Source: DATILI01 sp035476635 (lineage in GTDB: Bacteria > Pseudomonadota > Gammaproteobacteria > Burkholderiales > Burkholderiaceae_C). Taken from it: 9,207 bases of DNA. The notes under the pieces are model-generated. The model was not told the origin of the DNA. It saw only the letters and a list, made by a program, of their open reading frames with translations, and searched no databases. The DNA is taken from positions 1 to 9,207 of the forward strand of contig DATILI010000247.1 in assembly GCA_035476635.1 (NCBI GenBank). The letters are read 5' to 3'. Shown here in pieces: positions 1-7,114 of the stretch (position 1 is its first letter; the number at the start of each line of letters is the position of its first letter). Position numbers and translations under genes: made by a program.

Positions 1-2719
1 AGTACAGCAGCAGTTCCTGGCGCTGCAGGCCCTGGCGCAGGTCGGCCTCCAGCGCAGAACGCGCGCTGACGGCCGCCTGCATGTCCGGGTCGAAGAAGCA
101 CAGCGTGTTGCGCCCGGCCGCCTTGGCCTGGTACATGGCCAGGTCCGCATGCTTGAGCAACTCGTCGATGGTCTGGTCCTGCCGGCCAAAAAGCGTGATG
201 CCGATACTGGGCGTGCTGTAGTGCAACTGGGCCCGCAGCTCAAACGGCTGGTTCATGATGGCCAGCAGCTTCTCGGCCACCTTCTCGGCCTGCGCGGCGG
301 CTTCGCCGTCGGTGCCGCTCAGGTTCTCCACCATGACGACGAACTCGTCGCCGCCAAAGCGCGCCACCGTGTCGCACTCGCGAATGCAGGTCACCAGGCG
401 CTGGGCCACCTGCTCCAGCAGCCGATCGCCCATGTCGTGGCCCAGCGTGTCGTTCAGGTCCTTGAAGTTGTCCAGGTCGATGAACAGCAAGGCACCCAGG
501 GAACCACTGCGGCCGCTGGCCGCGAGCGCCTGCTGCAGCCGGTCGATCAGCAAGCGGCGGTTGGGCAGCCCGGTCAGCAGGTCGTAGAAGGCCAGGCGCT
601 CGACCTTGCCTTCGACCTGCTTGCGGTCGGTGATGTCCTTGCCCACGCCGCGATAGCCGCAAAACTGGCCCCGGGAATCGAAGATCGGGGCGCCGCTGAC
701 CGAGATCCAGTGCACACTGCCATCGGCCCGTTCGCGCTTGATTTCCAGGTCCTTGAAAACCTGGTGCGCATTCAATGTCGCGCGATGGGCGCTCCAATCG
801 GCATTGCTCATGTTGAGCGCACCGATGTCCCAACGCGTGGCGCCCAGGCTTTGCTCGGGTGCGATCCCGCTGCTGCGCCAGTCGCCGTCGAAACGCACAA
901 AACGAAACTCCGCATCCTGCTCCCAGAGCCAGTCGGAAGACAGCTCGGTGAGGCTGCGCAGGCGCGCCTCGCTTTCGCGCAACTCCTGCTGCATGCCGAA
1001 GTAATCGGTGACGTCGGCAAAGGTGCGAACCAGACCGCCCTCCGCCAGGTTCTTGGTGCGCACTTCGATGGTTGCGCCGGCGCGGGTGCGCCGCCAATAG
1101 ATGTCGGGCGCGGCGGCCACCGCGCCCTGCGCGACATAGGCGCGGCCCAGGCCGTCGATCAGGCCGTAGCCGTCGCCAAAATCGCCGCGCTCGGCCTGCA
1201 CGCGCGTGAGCTCGGCCAGGGTCGGCCGCGTCCCCATCAGCGCTTCGGGCAGGTCTAGAAGTTCCAGCACGCGCTGGTTGTAGACGCTGATGCGGGCATC
1301 CGCGTCCAGCTTGAAAATGCCTTGGCTCATGCTGCCCAGCGTGGCCTGCAGCGCGGCACTCTTCTGCGCCAGCAATTCGGTGGCGTGCTCCAGTTGCTCC
1401 TGTGCATGCTGGCGTTCCTGCAGCACGCGCTGCGCCTCCACCAGGCGGCCCAGGGTGGTCAGGAGCGGCTCCAGAAACCGCACATCGTCTTCCGAATAGC
1501 CGCCGGGCCGATTCGCCAGCCCGACCATGGCAACGAGCAGCGTGCCACTGCTGATCGGAATGCCCAGAAAGGCGCTCATACCCGGGTGCCCCGCCGGCAA
1601 GCCACCACGCCGCGGATCCTTCAGGGGCTGGTTCGCGATCACCGGCGTCCCGCTGGTCATGGCCGCGCCAAACAAGGTCTTGAGATTGGTGAACTCCATG
1701 CCTTCGGCCGCATACTCGTCGTACAGGCGGCGCGTCGGTTCGTCCCATGCGATGTTGGTGATGGCATTGGTCTTCAGGTAGGGCTTGCCGTCCGCCCCGT
1801 ACAGCACCTCGCCGACAAACCCGTAGGCACTGTCCGTGAGTTCCAGCAAGTCGGCCAGCACCCGCTCGAAGGCGGCCTTCTTGCCCGTGCTCTCGATGAA
1901 AAGCGCCTGCGCCCGGCCGATGGCCTGCAACAGCCGATGCTGGCGCGCGGCGGCCTGCTGCGCATGCTTGCGCTCGGTAATGTCCTGCATCGTGCCCCAA
2001 AGCCTGATGGCCTTGCCGCCTTCCCGCTCTGCCTGGCCCTGGATTTCGACCCAGATGGGACGGCCCCGGGCAGTCGTCAACGGCAGCTCCAAGTGCCAGG
2101 GCGCGTCGTGCTTGATGCCGGCGCGCACGGCCTGTGTGATCACCTCCCGCGCCTCGGGCCCGTAAAACGCCAGGGAAGAAGCCTCATTGAGCTCGAAGTC
2201 GTCGGCCACTTCATGGATGCGCCGCGTCTGCGCCGTCCAGCGCGGCAGGCTGGTACGCAGGTCCATGACCCAGCCGCCGATATTGGCCATGCGGCCGGTG
2301 CGGTCCAGAAACTCTTCGCTCTCGCGCAAATGCCGCTGCCGATCCGCTTGCCGGATGACCGCCAGGACCTGCTCGCCCAGGACCCGCACGTACTCGAATG
2401 CGGCATCCTTGACGAGGTAGCCCTCCAGGCCCCGGCGCAAGGCGCGCGCCGCTTGCGCCTCTTCGGTTTCAGCCACGCACAGGAGCACCGGATGGCCGCA
2501 CAGCTCTTCCAGCAGTTCGAAGACGCTGCCATCGGGCAGGCTCAGGGCGATGACGACCACATCGAATGGCGCCGCGGCGAGCTGGTCGCGCGCTGCCCCA
2601 AGCGTTGCCGCGTGCACCGTCTCGCAACCCGGCAAAGCGCTTGCCAGCCCACGCACCATGGCCTGCGCATGGGCCTCATCGCCTTCCACCAGCAAACAGG
2701 AAAGCGCGGTGATCAACAT
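1..2719 (-). CDS. Multi-sensor diguanylate cyclase (degenerate REC-PAS-GAF-PAS-PAS-GGDEF, probably EAL), C-terminus cut by window edge
   Basis: This soluble signalling protein is predicted to make, and perhaps also degrade, cyclic di-GMP. The frame is open for 906 codons from the ATG at 2719 to the left edge. An in-frame TAG lies seven codons upstream, so the start is well bounded, although no strong ribosome site is visible. Approximate domains by residue: receiver-like 5-122; PAS 131-251, ending in MQDITERK; GAF 262-426, with a DPRRGG...GHPGM...FLGIPI signature; coiled-coil-like linker 421-461; PAS (PAS_7-like, SMSQGIFKLDADARI) 461-577; PAS 583-700, ending DITDRK; GGDEF 703-870. LTGLPNRR is at 715-722, the active motif GGDEF at 789-793, and the product-inhibition site RxxD at R780/D783, all intact. 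The last residues (about 884-906, LEADLRQGLQ) look like the entry to an EAL phosphodiesterase domain, which lies outside the window. There is no signal peptide or membrane segment. The receiver lacks its phospho-acceptor aspartate (A58). The domain calls are solid; the ligand inputs and the balance of synthesis to breakdown are unknown. Confidence 0.93.
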   Translation of the reverse strand, partial: MLITALSCLLVEGDEAHAQAMVRGLASALPGCETVHAATLGAARDQLAAAPFDVVVIALSLPDGSVFELLEELCGHPVLLCVAETEEAQAARALRRGLEGYLVKDAAFEYVRVLGEQVLAVIRQADRQRHLRESEEFLDRTGRMANIGGWVMDLRTSLPRWTAQTRRIHEVADDFELNEASSLAFYGPEAREVITQAVRAGIKHDAPWHLELPLTTARGRPIWVEIQGQAEREGGKAIRLWGTMQDITERKHAQQAAARQHRLLQAIGRAQALFIESTGKKAAFERVLADLLELTDSAYGFVGEVLYGADGKPYLKTNAITNIAWDEPTRRLYDEYAAEGMEFTNLKTLFGAAMTSGTPVIANQPLKDPRRGGLPAGHPGMSAFLGIPISSGTLLVAMVGLANRPGGYSEDDVRFLEPLLTTLGRLVEAQRVLQERQHAQEQLEHATELLAQKSAALQATLGSMSQGIFKLDADARISVYNQRVLELLDLPEALMGTRPTLAELTRVQAERGDFGDGYGLIDGLGRAYVAQGAVAAAPDIYWRRTRAGATIEVRTKNLAEGGLVRTFADVTDYFGMQQELRESEARLRSLTELSSDWLWEQDAEFRFVRFDGDWRSSGIAPEQSLGATRWDIGALNMSNADWSAHRATLNAHQVFKDLEIKRERADGSVHWISVSGAPIFDSRGQFCGYRGVGKDITDRKQVEGKVERLAFYDLLTGLPNRRLLIDRLQQALAASGRSGSLGALLFIDLDNFKDLNDTLGHDMGDRLLEQVAQRLVTCIRECDTVARFGGDEFVVMVENLSGTDGEAAAQAEKVAEKLLAIMNQPFELRAQLHYSTPSIGITLFGRQDQTIDELLKHADLAMYQAKAAGRNTLCFFDPDMQAAVSARSALEADLRQGLQRQELLLY

Positions 2720-2851
2720 ACCGGTTTGATCAGCCCGCTACAGGGTTCTGAAACAGGGTGCGGAGCTTGAGCGTGCTGCATGGCGCGATGCGACCTAGGA
2801 TACAAGCCCGAACTGATAAAGTCCACGGCTCCCATCCGCCTGTCGCCGCCT
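2720..2851. promoter_or_regulatory. Divergent intergenic region between the cyclic di-GMP gene and mutS
   Basis: These 132 bases separate two divergent genes and must hold the promoters for both. The region is richer in A and T than the flanking coding DNA, especially around 2796-2820. On the minus strand, TGGACT (2825-2820) and TATCCT (2802-2797) are spaced exactly 17 bases and each match the sigma-70 hexamers at 4 of 6 positions. On the plus strand, TGATAAAGT (2814-2822) could be an extended -10 for mutS, but it has no good -35. The assignments are inferred from consensus matching only. No operator or riboswitch is recognisable. Confidence 0.45.
2797..2825 (-). promoter_or_regulatory. Candidate sigma-70 promoter for the cyclic di-GMP gene
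   Basis: Read on the minus strand, a -35-like TGGACT (2825-2820) is followed by a 17-base spacer and a -10-like TATCCT (2802-2797). Each hexamer has four of six consensus bases. Transcription would start near 2790, giving a leader of about 70 bases. The match is moderate and such pairs occur by chance. Confidence 0.3.
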
Positions 2852-5455
2852 GTGAACACCCTGGAAAACCATACCCCCATGATGCAGCAATATCTGGCCA
2901 TCAAGGCCGGATATCCCGACACCCTGGTGTTTTACCGGATGGGCGATTTCTATGAGGTGTTCTACGCAGATGCCGAGAAGGCCAACCGCCTGCTGGACAT
3001 CACGCTGACCCGGCGCGGCCAATCCGGCGGCGCGCCGGTGGTGATGGCGGGCGTACCGTTCCATGCACTGGAGAACTACCTGGCGCGGCTGATCAAAGCC
3101 GGCGAGTCGGTGGCCATTTGCGAACAGGTGGGCGAGGTCACGGGCAAGGGCCCGGTGGAGCGCAAGGTGGTGCGCGTAGTCACACCCGGCACCTTGACCG
3201 ACGCCGAATTGCTGGGCGACAAGACCGAATCCATCCTGCTGGCGGTGCACCAGGGCCTGCGCAATAGCTGCGGCCTGGCCTGGCTCAGCGTGACGCAAGG
3301 CGAACTGAACCTGGCCGAATGCGCCGCCGACGAGCTCGAGGCCTGGGTCGCCCGCATCGCGCCGAGCGAGCTGCTTTTCAGCCCGGACGTCACCGCCCCG
3401 TTCGCGCAGCGCCTGCAGGCCTTGCGCGCCGCGTCCTCGTCGTTCGCACTGACGCAACGCCCGGCCTGGCAATTCGACCCCGCCCTGGGCGCACGCAAGC
3501 TGCAGGAGCAGATGCGGGCCGCCAGCCTGCAGGCCTGGGACGCCGACGGGTTGGCCTTGGCACACGCCGCCGCCGCCGCGCTCCTGGGCTATGCCGAGCA
3601 CACGCAAGGCCGCGCGCTGTCGCACGTGCAAAGCCTGAAAGTCCAGCGCAACGACGACACCATCGCGCTGCCGCTGAGCACGCGGCGCAACCTGGAGCTG
3701 ACCCAGACCTTGCGCGGCGAGGAAGCGCCCACCCTGTTCTCGGTGCTGGACAGCTGCATGAGCGGCATGGGCAGCCGCCTGCTCAAGAGCTGGCTGCTGG
3801 CGCCCCGGCGCGACCGCGCAGAGGCAGTGCAGCGGCTAGCTGCGATCGCGACGCTGCAAGGCGGTGACCGGCACGGCCCCTGGCAGGCCCTGCGCGCGCA
3901 ACTCAAGGGCATCAGCGATGTCGAGCGCATCACCGCCCGCATCGCGCTGCGCCAGGTGCGCCCGCGCGAACTCGTGGCCCTGCAGCAAACGCTGCAAAAG
4001 GCGGAACAACTGGCGCCCACCGGCGCCGGGCTTCCAGCGCTTCTGCTTGAGATTGCAAGAGACTTGCAGCCGCCCGCCGGCTGCGCCGCCCTGCTGGGCA
4101 GCGCGCTGCTGGAAGAGCCCGCGGCCCTGGTCCGCGACGGTGGCGTGATCGGCACCGGCTTCGACGCCGACCTGGACGAGCTGCGCGCGATCCAGAACAA
4201 CGGCGACGCCTTCTTGCTGGAGCTGGAAACCCGTGAAAAAGCGCGCACCGGCATTGCCAACCTGCGTGTGCAATTCAACCGCGTGCATGGCTTCTACATC
4301 GAGGTCACCCAGGGCCAGCTCGACCGCGTGCCCGACGATTACCGCCGCCGCCAGACGCTGAAGAATGCCGAGCGCTTCATTACGCCGGAACTCAAGGCGT
4401 TTGAAGACAAGGCCTTGTCGGCGCAGGAGCGGGCACTGGCGCGCGAGAAGTGGCTTTACGAACAGGTGCTGGATCAGCTGCAGCCTTTCGTGCCGCAGCT
4501 CACCGCCCTGGCACGCGCGCTGGCAACGCTGGATGCCCTGTGTGCGCTGGCCGAGCGTTCGCTCACGCTGAACTGGTGCGCGCCGGTGTTTGCGCGCGAG
4601 CCCTGCATCGAGATCAGTGAAGGCCGCCACCCGGTGGTGGAGGCACGGCTGGCCGAAACCTCGGGCGGCAGCTTCATCGCCAACCACACCGGCCTCTCCG
4701 GCAAGCAGCGCATGCAGGTCATCACCGGGCCGAACATGGGCGGCAAGTCGACCTACATGCGCCAGGTCGCGCTGATCGTGCTCCTGGCGAGCATGGGCAG
4801 CCATGTGCCGGCGTCGGCGTGCCGGCTCGGGCCGATCGATGCCATCCACACCCGCATCGGCGCGGCCGACGACCTGGCCAATGCGCAGTCCACCTTCATG
4901 CTGGAGATGACCGAAGCGGCGCAGATCCTGCACAGCGCCACGCCGCATTCGCTGGTGCTGATGGACGAAATCGGGCGCGGCACCTCGACCTTCGACGGCC
5001 TGGCGCTGGCTTCGGGCATCGCCGCGCACCTGCACGACAAAACGCGCGCATTCACGCTGTTCGCCACCCACTACTTCGAGCTCACCGAGTTTCCCGCGAG
5101 CCACCATGCGGCGGTCAACGTCCACGTGAGCGCCACCGAATCGGGCCACGACATCGTCTTTCTGCATGAGATCCAGCCCGGGCCGGCAAGCCGCAGCTAC
5201 GGCATCCAGGTGGCGCGCCTGGCGGGCGTGCCCGCGGCCGTGGTCAACCATGCGCGCCATGCACTGGCCGCGCTGGAGGCCAAGGCCACCGAAAGCCGTG
5301 CCCAGGTGGACCTGTTCGCAGCACCACCTGCTACGGAAAGCAGAGCGTCCAGCGCCGTAGAATCAAGGCTTTCTGAGATCAACCCCGACGCTTTGAGCCC
5401 GCGCGAAGCGCTGGAAACCCTGTATGCGTTGAAGAAGCTCGGGGCCAACCCCTAG
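2852..5455 (+). CDS. mutS: DNA mismatch repair protein MutS
   Basis: MutS binds base mismatches and small loops in DNA and, using ATP, recruits MutL to start methyl-independent or methyl-directed repair. I chose the GTG at 2852 (867 residues) because it places the mismatch-wedging Phe-Tyr-Glu (F33-E35) close to its E. coli position (F36/E38), and because the likely promoter TGATAAAGT lies just upstream. An in-frame ATG at 2780 (891 residues) is the alternative. Numbered from the GTG, visible features are HTPMMQQY near the start, GDFYE in domain I, SFIAN before the ATPase, Walker A GPNMGGKST (626-634), Walker B with D705-E706, the GRGTST signature (709-714), the switch histidine in FATHYF (H740), a sliding-clamp-binding pentapeptide QVDLF (818-822) and a C-terminal helical segment LSPREALETLYALKKL. 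Length and all key motifs agree with a complete, active MutS1. It heads a likely operon with the two genes behind it. Confidence 0.97.
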   Translation: MNTLENHTPMMQQYLAIKAGYPDTLVFYRMGDFYEVFYADAEKANRLLDITLTRRGQSGGAPVVMAGVPFHALENYLARLIKAGESVAICEQVGEVTGKGPVERKVVRVVTPGTLTDAELLGDKTESILLAVHQGLRNSCGLAWLSVTQGELNLAECAADELEAWVARIAPSELLFSPDVTAPFAQRLQALRAASSSFALTQRPAWQFDPALGARKLQEQMRAASLQAWDADGLALAHAAAAALLGYAEHTQGRALSHVQSLKVQRNDDTIALPLSTRRNLELTQTLRGEEAPTLFSVLDSCMSGMGSRLLKSWLLAPRRDRAEAVQRLAAIATLQGGDRHGPWQALRAQLKGISDVERITARIALRQVRPRELVALQQTLQKAEQLAPTGAGLPALLLEIARDLQPPAGCAALLGSALLEEPAALVRDGGVIGTGFDADLDELRAIQNNGDAFLLELETREKARTGIANLRVQFNRVHGFYIEVTQGQLDRVPDDYRRRQTLKNAERFITPELKAFEDKALSAQERALAREKWLYEQVLDQLQPFVPQLTALARALATLDALCALAERSLTLNWCAPVFAREPCIEISEGRHPVVEARLAETSGGSFIANHTGLSGKQRMQVITGPNMGGKSTYMRQVALIVLLASMGSHVPASACRLGPIDAIHTRIGAADDLANAQSTFMLEMTEAAQILHSATPHSLVLMDEIGRGTSTFDGLALASGIAAHLHDKTRAFTLFATHYFELTEFPASHHAAVNVHVSATESGHDIVFLHEIQPGPASRSYGIQVARLAGVPAAVVNHARHALAALEAKATESRAQVDLFAAPPATESRASSAVESRLSEINPDALSPREALETLYALKKLGANP

Positions 5456-5476
5456 CGCTTGCTGCCGAAAGCCTCT

Positions 5477-6304
5477 ATGACCTACTGCGTCGCCATCAAA
5501 CTTAACGCCGGACTGGTGTTCCTCTCCGACTCCCGCACCAATGCCGGCCTGGACCAGATCAGCATCTTCCGCAAGATGATCGTCTACGAAAAGCCGGCCG
5601 ACCGCTTCATGGTGCTGCTGTCCGCCGGCAACCTGAGCATCTCGCAGTCGGTGCGCGAGATCCTGCAGGTCGAAAAGCTCAAGGAGCACGAAGACAGCGA
5701 GCCCATCACCATCTGGAACGCGCGCAGCATGTTCGACGCCGCACGCGTGCTCGGCGCGGCCGTGCGCCATGTCTACGAACGCGATGCGCAGTCGCTCAAG
5801 GCCTCGGGGGTGGAGTTCAATGTCTCGCTGATCTTCGGCGGCCAGATCGCCGGCGAAGGCATGCGCCTGTTCCAGGTGTATTCGGCCGGCAACTTCATCG
5901 AGGCCACGCCAGAGACGCCCTACTTCCAGGTTGGCGAATCCAAGTACGGCAAACCGGTTCTGGACCGCGTCATCACGCCCGACACGCCGCTGAACGAAGC
6001 GGCCAAATGCGCGCTGGTTTCGATGGACTCCACGCTCAAGTCCAACCTGTCCGTCGGGCTCCCGCTGGACCTGGTGGTGTATGAGGCCAACCGCTTCGAG
6101 ACCGAAAAGATCGTCTGCATCGACGAGCAGAATCCTTACTTTCGGATGCTGCACGGCAACTGGGGCCAGAAGCTGCGCCAGGTATTCGACAGCATCGAAG
6201 ACCCGGCCTGGGACGGCGGCCACACCGAAGTGCCGTTGATCATTCCGACCAGCCGCAACAAACCGCTGAAGAAGATCACCAACCCGCAAGAGAAATTGAT
6301 CTGA
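5477..6304 (+). CDS. Anbu-type proteasome-like N-terminal threonine hydrolase
   Basis: This 275-codon protein belongs to the Anbu (ancestral beta subunit) branch of the proteasome/HslV Ntn-hydrolase family, cytoplasmic proteins that assemble into large rings or open spirals and whose substrates are poorly known. The ATG at 5477 is preferred over an in-frame TTG at 5459 because it puts threonine directly after the initiator methionine (MTYCVAIKL). Methionine removal would then expose the Thr1 nucleophile without a propeptide. Counting from that Thr, the proteasome-type D17 (SDSRTNAG), a lysine at 32 (FRKM, matching catalytic Lys33) and SAGN (48-51) are present. So are the Anbu-typical segments VGESKYGKPVLDRVI and SMDSTLKSNLSVG...DLVVYE. 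It starts 21 bases after mutS with only a weak ribosome site (GAAAG, 5467-5471) and ends one base before the next gene. No ATPase unfoldase, ATP-grasp, alpha-E or transglutaminase-like partner is in the window. Confidence 0.9.
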   Translation: MTYCVAIKLNAGLVFLSDSRTNAGLDQISIFRKMIVYEKPADRFMVLLSAGNLSISQSVREILQVEKLKEHEDSEPITIWNARSMFDAARVLGAAVRHVYERDAQSLKASGVEFNVSLIFGGQIAGEGMRLFQVYSAGNFIEATPETPYFQVGESKYGKPVLDRVITPDTPLNEAAKCALVSMDSTLKSNLSVGLPLDLVVYEANRFETEKIVCIDEQNPYFRMLHGNWGQKLRQVFDSIEDPAWDGGHTEVPLIIPTSRNKPLKKITNPQEKLI

Positions 6305-6305
6305 G

Positions 6306-7112
6306 ATGACGCTGGTTGTCTTCTCGCATGCCAACAGCTTTCCCGCGGCGACCTACGGTGTCTTGTTCAAGAGCTTGCGCGCGCGCGGCTTCACCGTCAA
6401 GGCGGTGGATCAGTTTGGCCACGACCCGGACTATCCCGTCACCAACAACTGGCCGCATCTCGTGCAGCAGCTCGCCGATTTCGCGCAGCGCGAGGTCGAC
6501 AAGGCCGCTGGCGCGCCCGCGTTTTTGGTCGGCCATTCGCTGGGCGGCTTCCTGAGCCTGATGTGCGCCGCACGCCACCCGGCGCTTGCGCGTGGCGTAC
6601 TCCTGGTCGATTCGCCGATTCTTGGCGGCTGGCGTGCCTCGACCCTGGGGCTGATGAAGCGCACGCAACTGGTCGGATCGGTGTCGCCCGGTGCGGTCAG
6701 CCGCCAGCGCCGCAACCACTGGCCGAGCCAGGAAGCGGCCCTGGAGCATTTCCGCCACAAGAAGGCCTTTGCCAAATGGCACCCGCAAGTGCTGGAGGAC
6801 TACATCGCGCATGGCACGCACGACGAAGACGGCAAGCGGGTCTTGAGCTTCGACCGCGATGTCGAGACCGCGATCTACAACACCTTGCCCGACAACCTGG
6901 ACCGGCTGGTCAAGCGCCATCCGCTCAAGTGCCCCGTGGCCTTCATCGGCGGACGCCAGTCGGTGGAAATGAAGCAGGTCGGCATGGCCATGACCGAGCA
7001 GCTCACCAAGGGCCGGCAGATGATGCTGGATGGGAGTCATCTGTTCCCGATGGAAAAGCCACTGGCGACGGCCGCTGCGATCGAGGCTTCCCTGCGGAAT
7101 TTCGAGGGCTAG
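6306..7112 (+). CDS. Alpha/beta hydrolase
   Basis: This 268-residue protein has the alpha/beta-hydrolase fold and probably cleaves an ester, amide or similar bond; its substrate is unknown. Near the N-terminus SHANSFPAATY (7-17) fits the oxyanion-hole turn (HG-type motif, written HANSFP here). The nucleophile elbow GHSLGG puts the catalytic serine at S78, and DGSHLFPMEKP puts the catalytic histidine at H245. The acid is not obvious: the strand PVAFIGGRQSVEM, where the usual G-x-x-D would fall, has no aspartate, and E221 is the nearest candidate. There is no signal peptide or membrane helix, so it is probably cytoplasmic. The ATG follows the Anbu stop after a single base (TGA-G-ATG), which suggests translational coupling and a shared role. 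The stop lies two bases from the convergent uppP stop. The fold call is firm; anything more specific would be guesswork. Confidence 0.88.
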   Translation: MTLVVFSHANSFPAATYGVLFKSLRARGFTVKAVDQFGHDPDYPVTNNWPHLVQQLADFAQREVDKAAGAPAFLVGHSLGGFLSLMCAARHPALARGVLLVDSPILGGWRASTLGLMKRTQLVGSVSPGAVSRQRRNHWPSQEAALEHFRHKKAFAKWHPQVLEDYIAHGTHDEDGKRVLSFDRDVETAIYNTLPDNLDRLVKRHPLKCPVAFIGGRQSVEMKQVGMAMTEQLTKGRQMMLDGSHLFPMEKPLATAAAIEASLRNFEG

Positions 7113-7114
7113 GG

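Noticed and set aside
240..2000. 586-codon minus-strand open frame
   Set aside because: It is in a different frame of the same strand as the real gene and gives an Arg/Gly/Ala/His-rich translation without motifs. The true frame is open across the whole interval and runs off the edge.
2740..2759. Direct repeat ACAGGGT (2740-2746 and 2753-2759) in the divergent promoter region
   Set aside because: Seven bases repeated once, 13 bases apart, could be an operator half-site pair but is too short to support one without comparison.
149..2770. Long plus-strand open frames (149-1258 and 1322-2770) opposite the cyclic di-GMP gene
   Set aside because: Their translations are low-complexity, rich in Ala, Arg, Gln and Gly, with no recognisable domain. 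The opposite strand in this interval encodes clear PAS, GAF and GGDEF motifs. They are shadows caused by high GC content.
3836..5260. 474-codon minus-strand open frame opposite mutS
   Set aside because: It is opposite well-conserved MutS core and ATPase sequence, has no domain, and shows the composition of a GC-driven shadow.
5328..5363. CTGCT/AGCAG inverted repeat and a TAGAAT -10-like hexamer inside the 3' end of mutS
   Set aside because: The repeat is only 5 bp and lies in coding sequence. The -10 has no matching -35 at 16-18 bases, so an internal promoter for Anbu is not supported.
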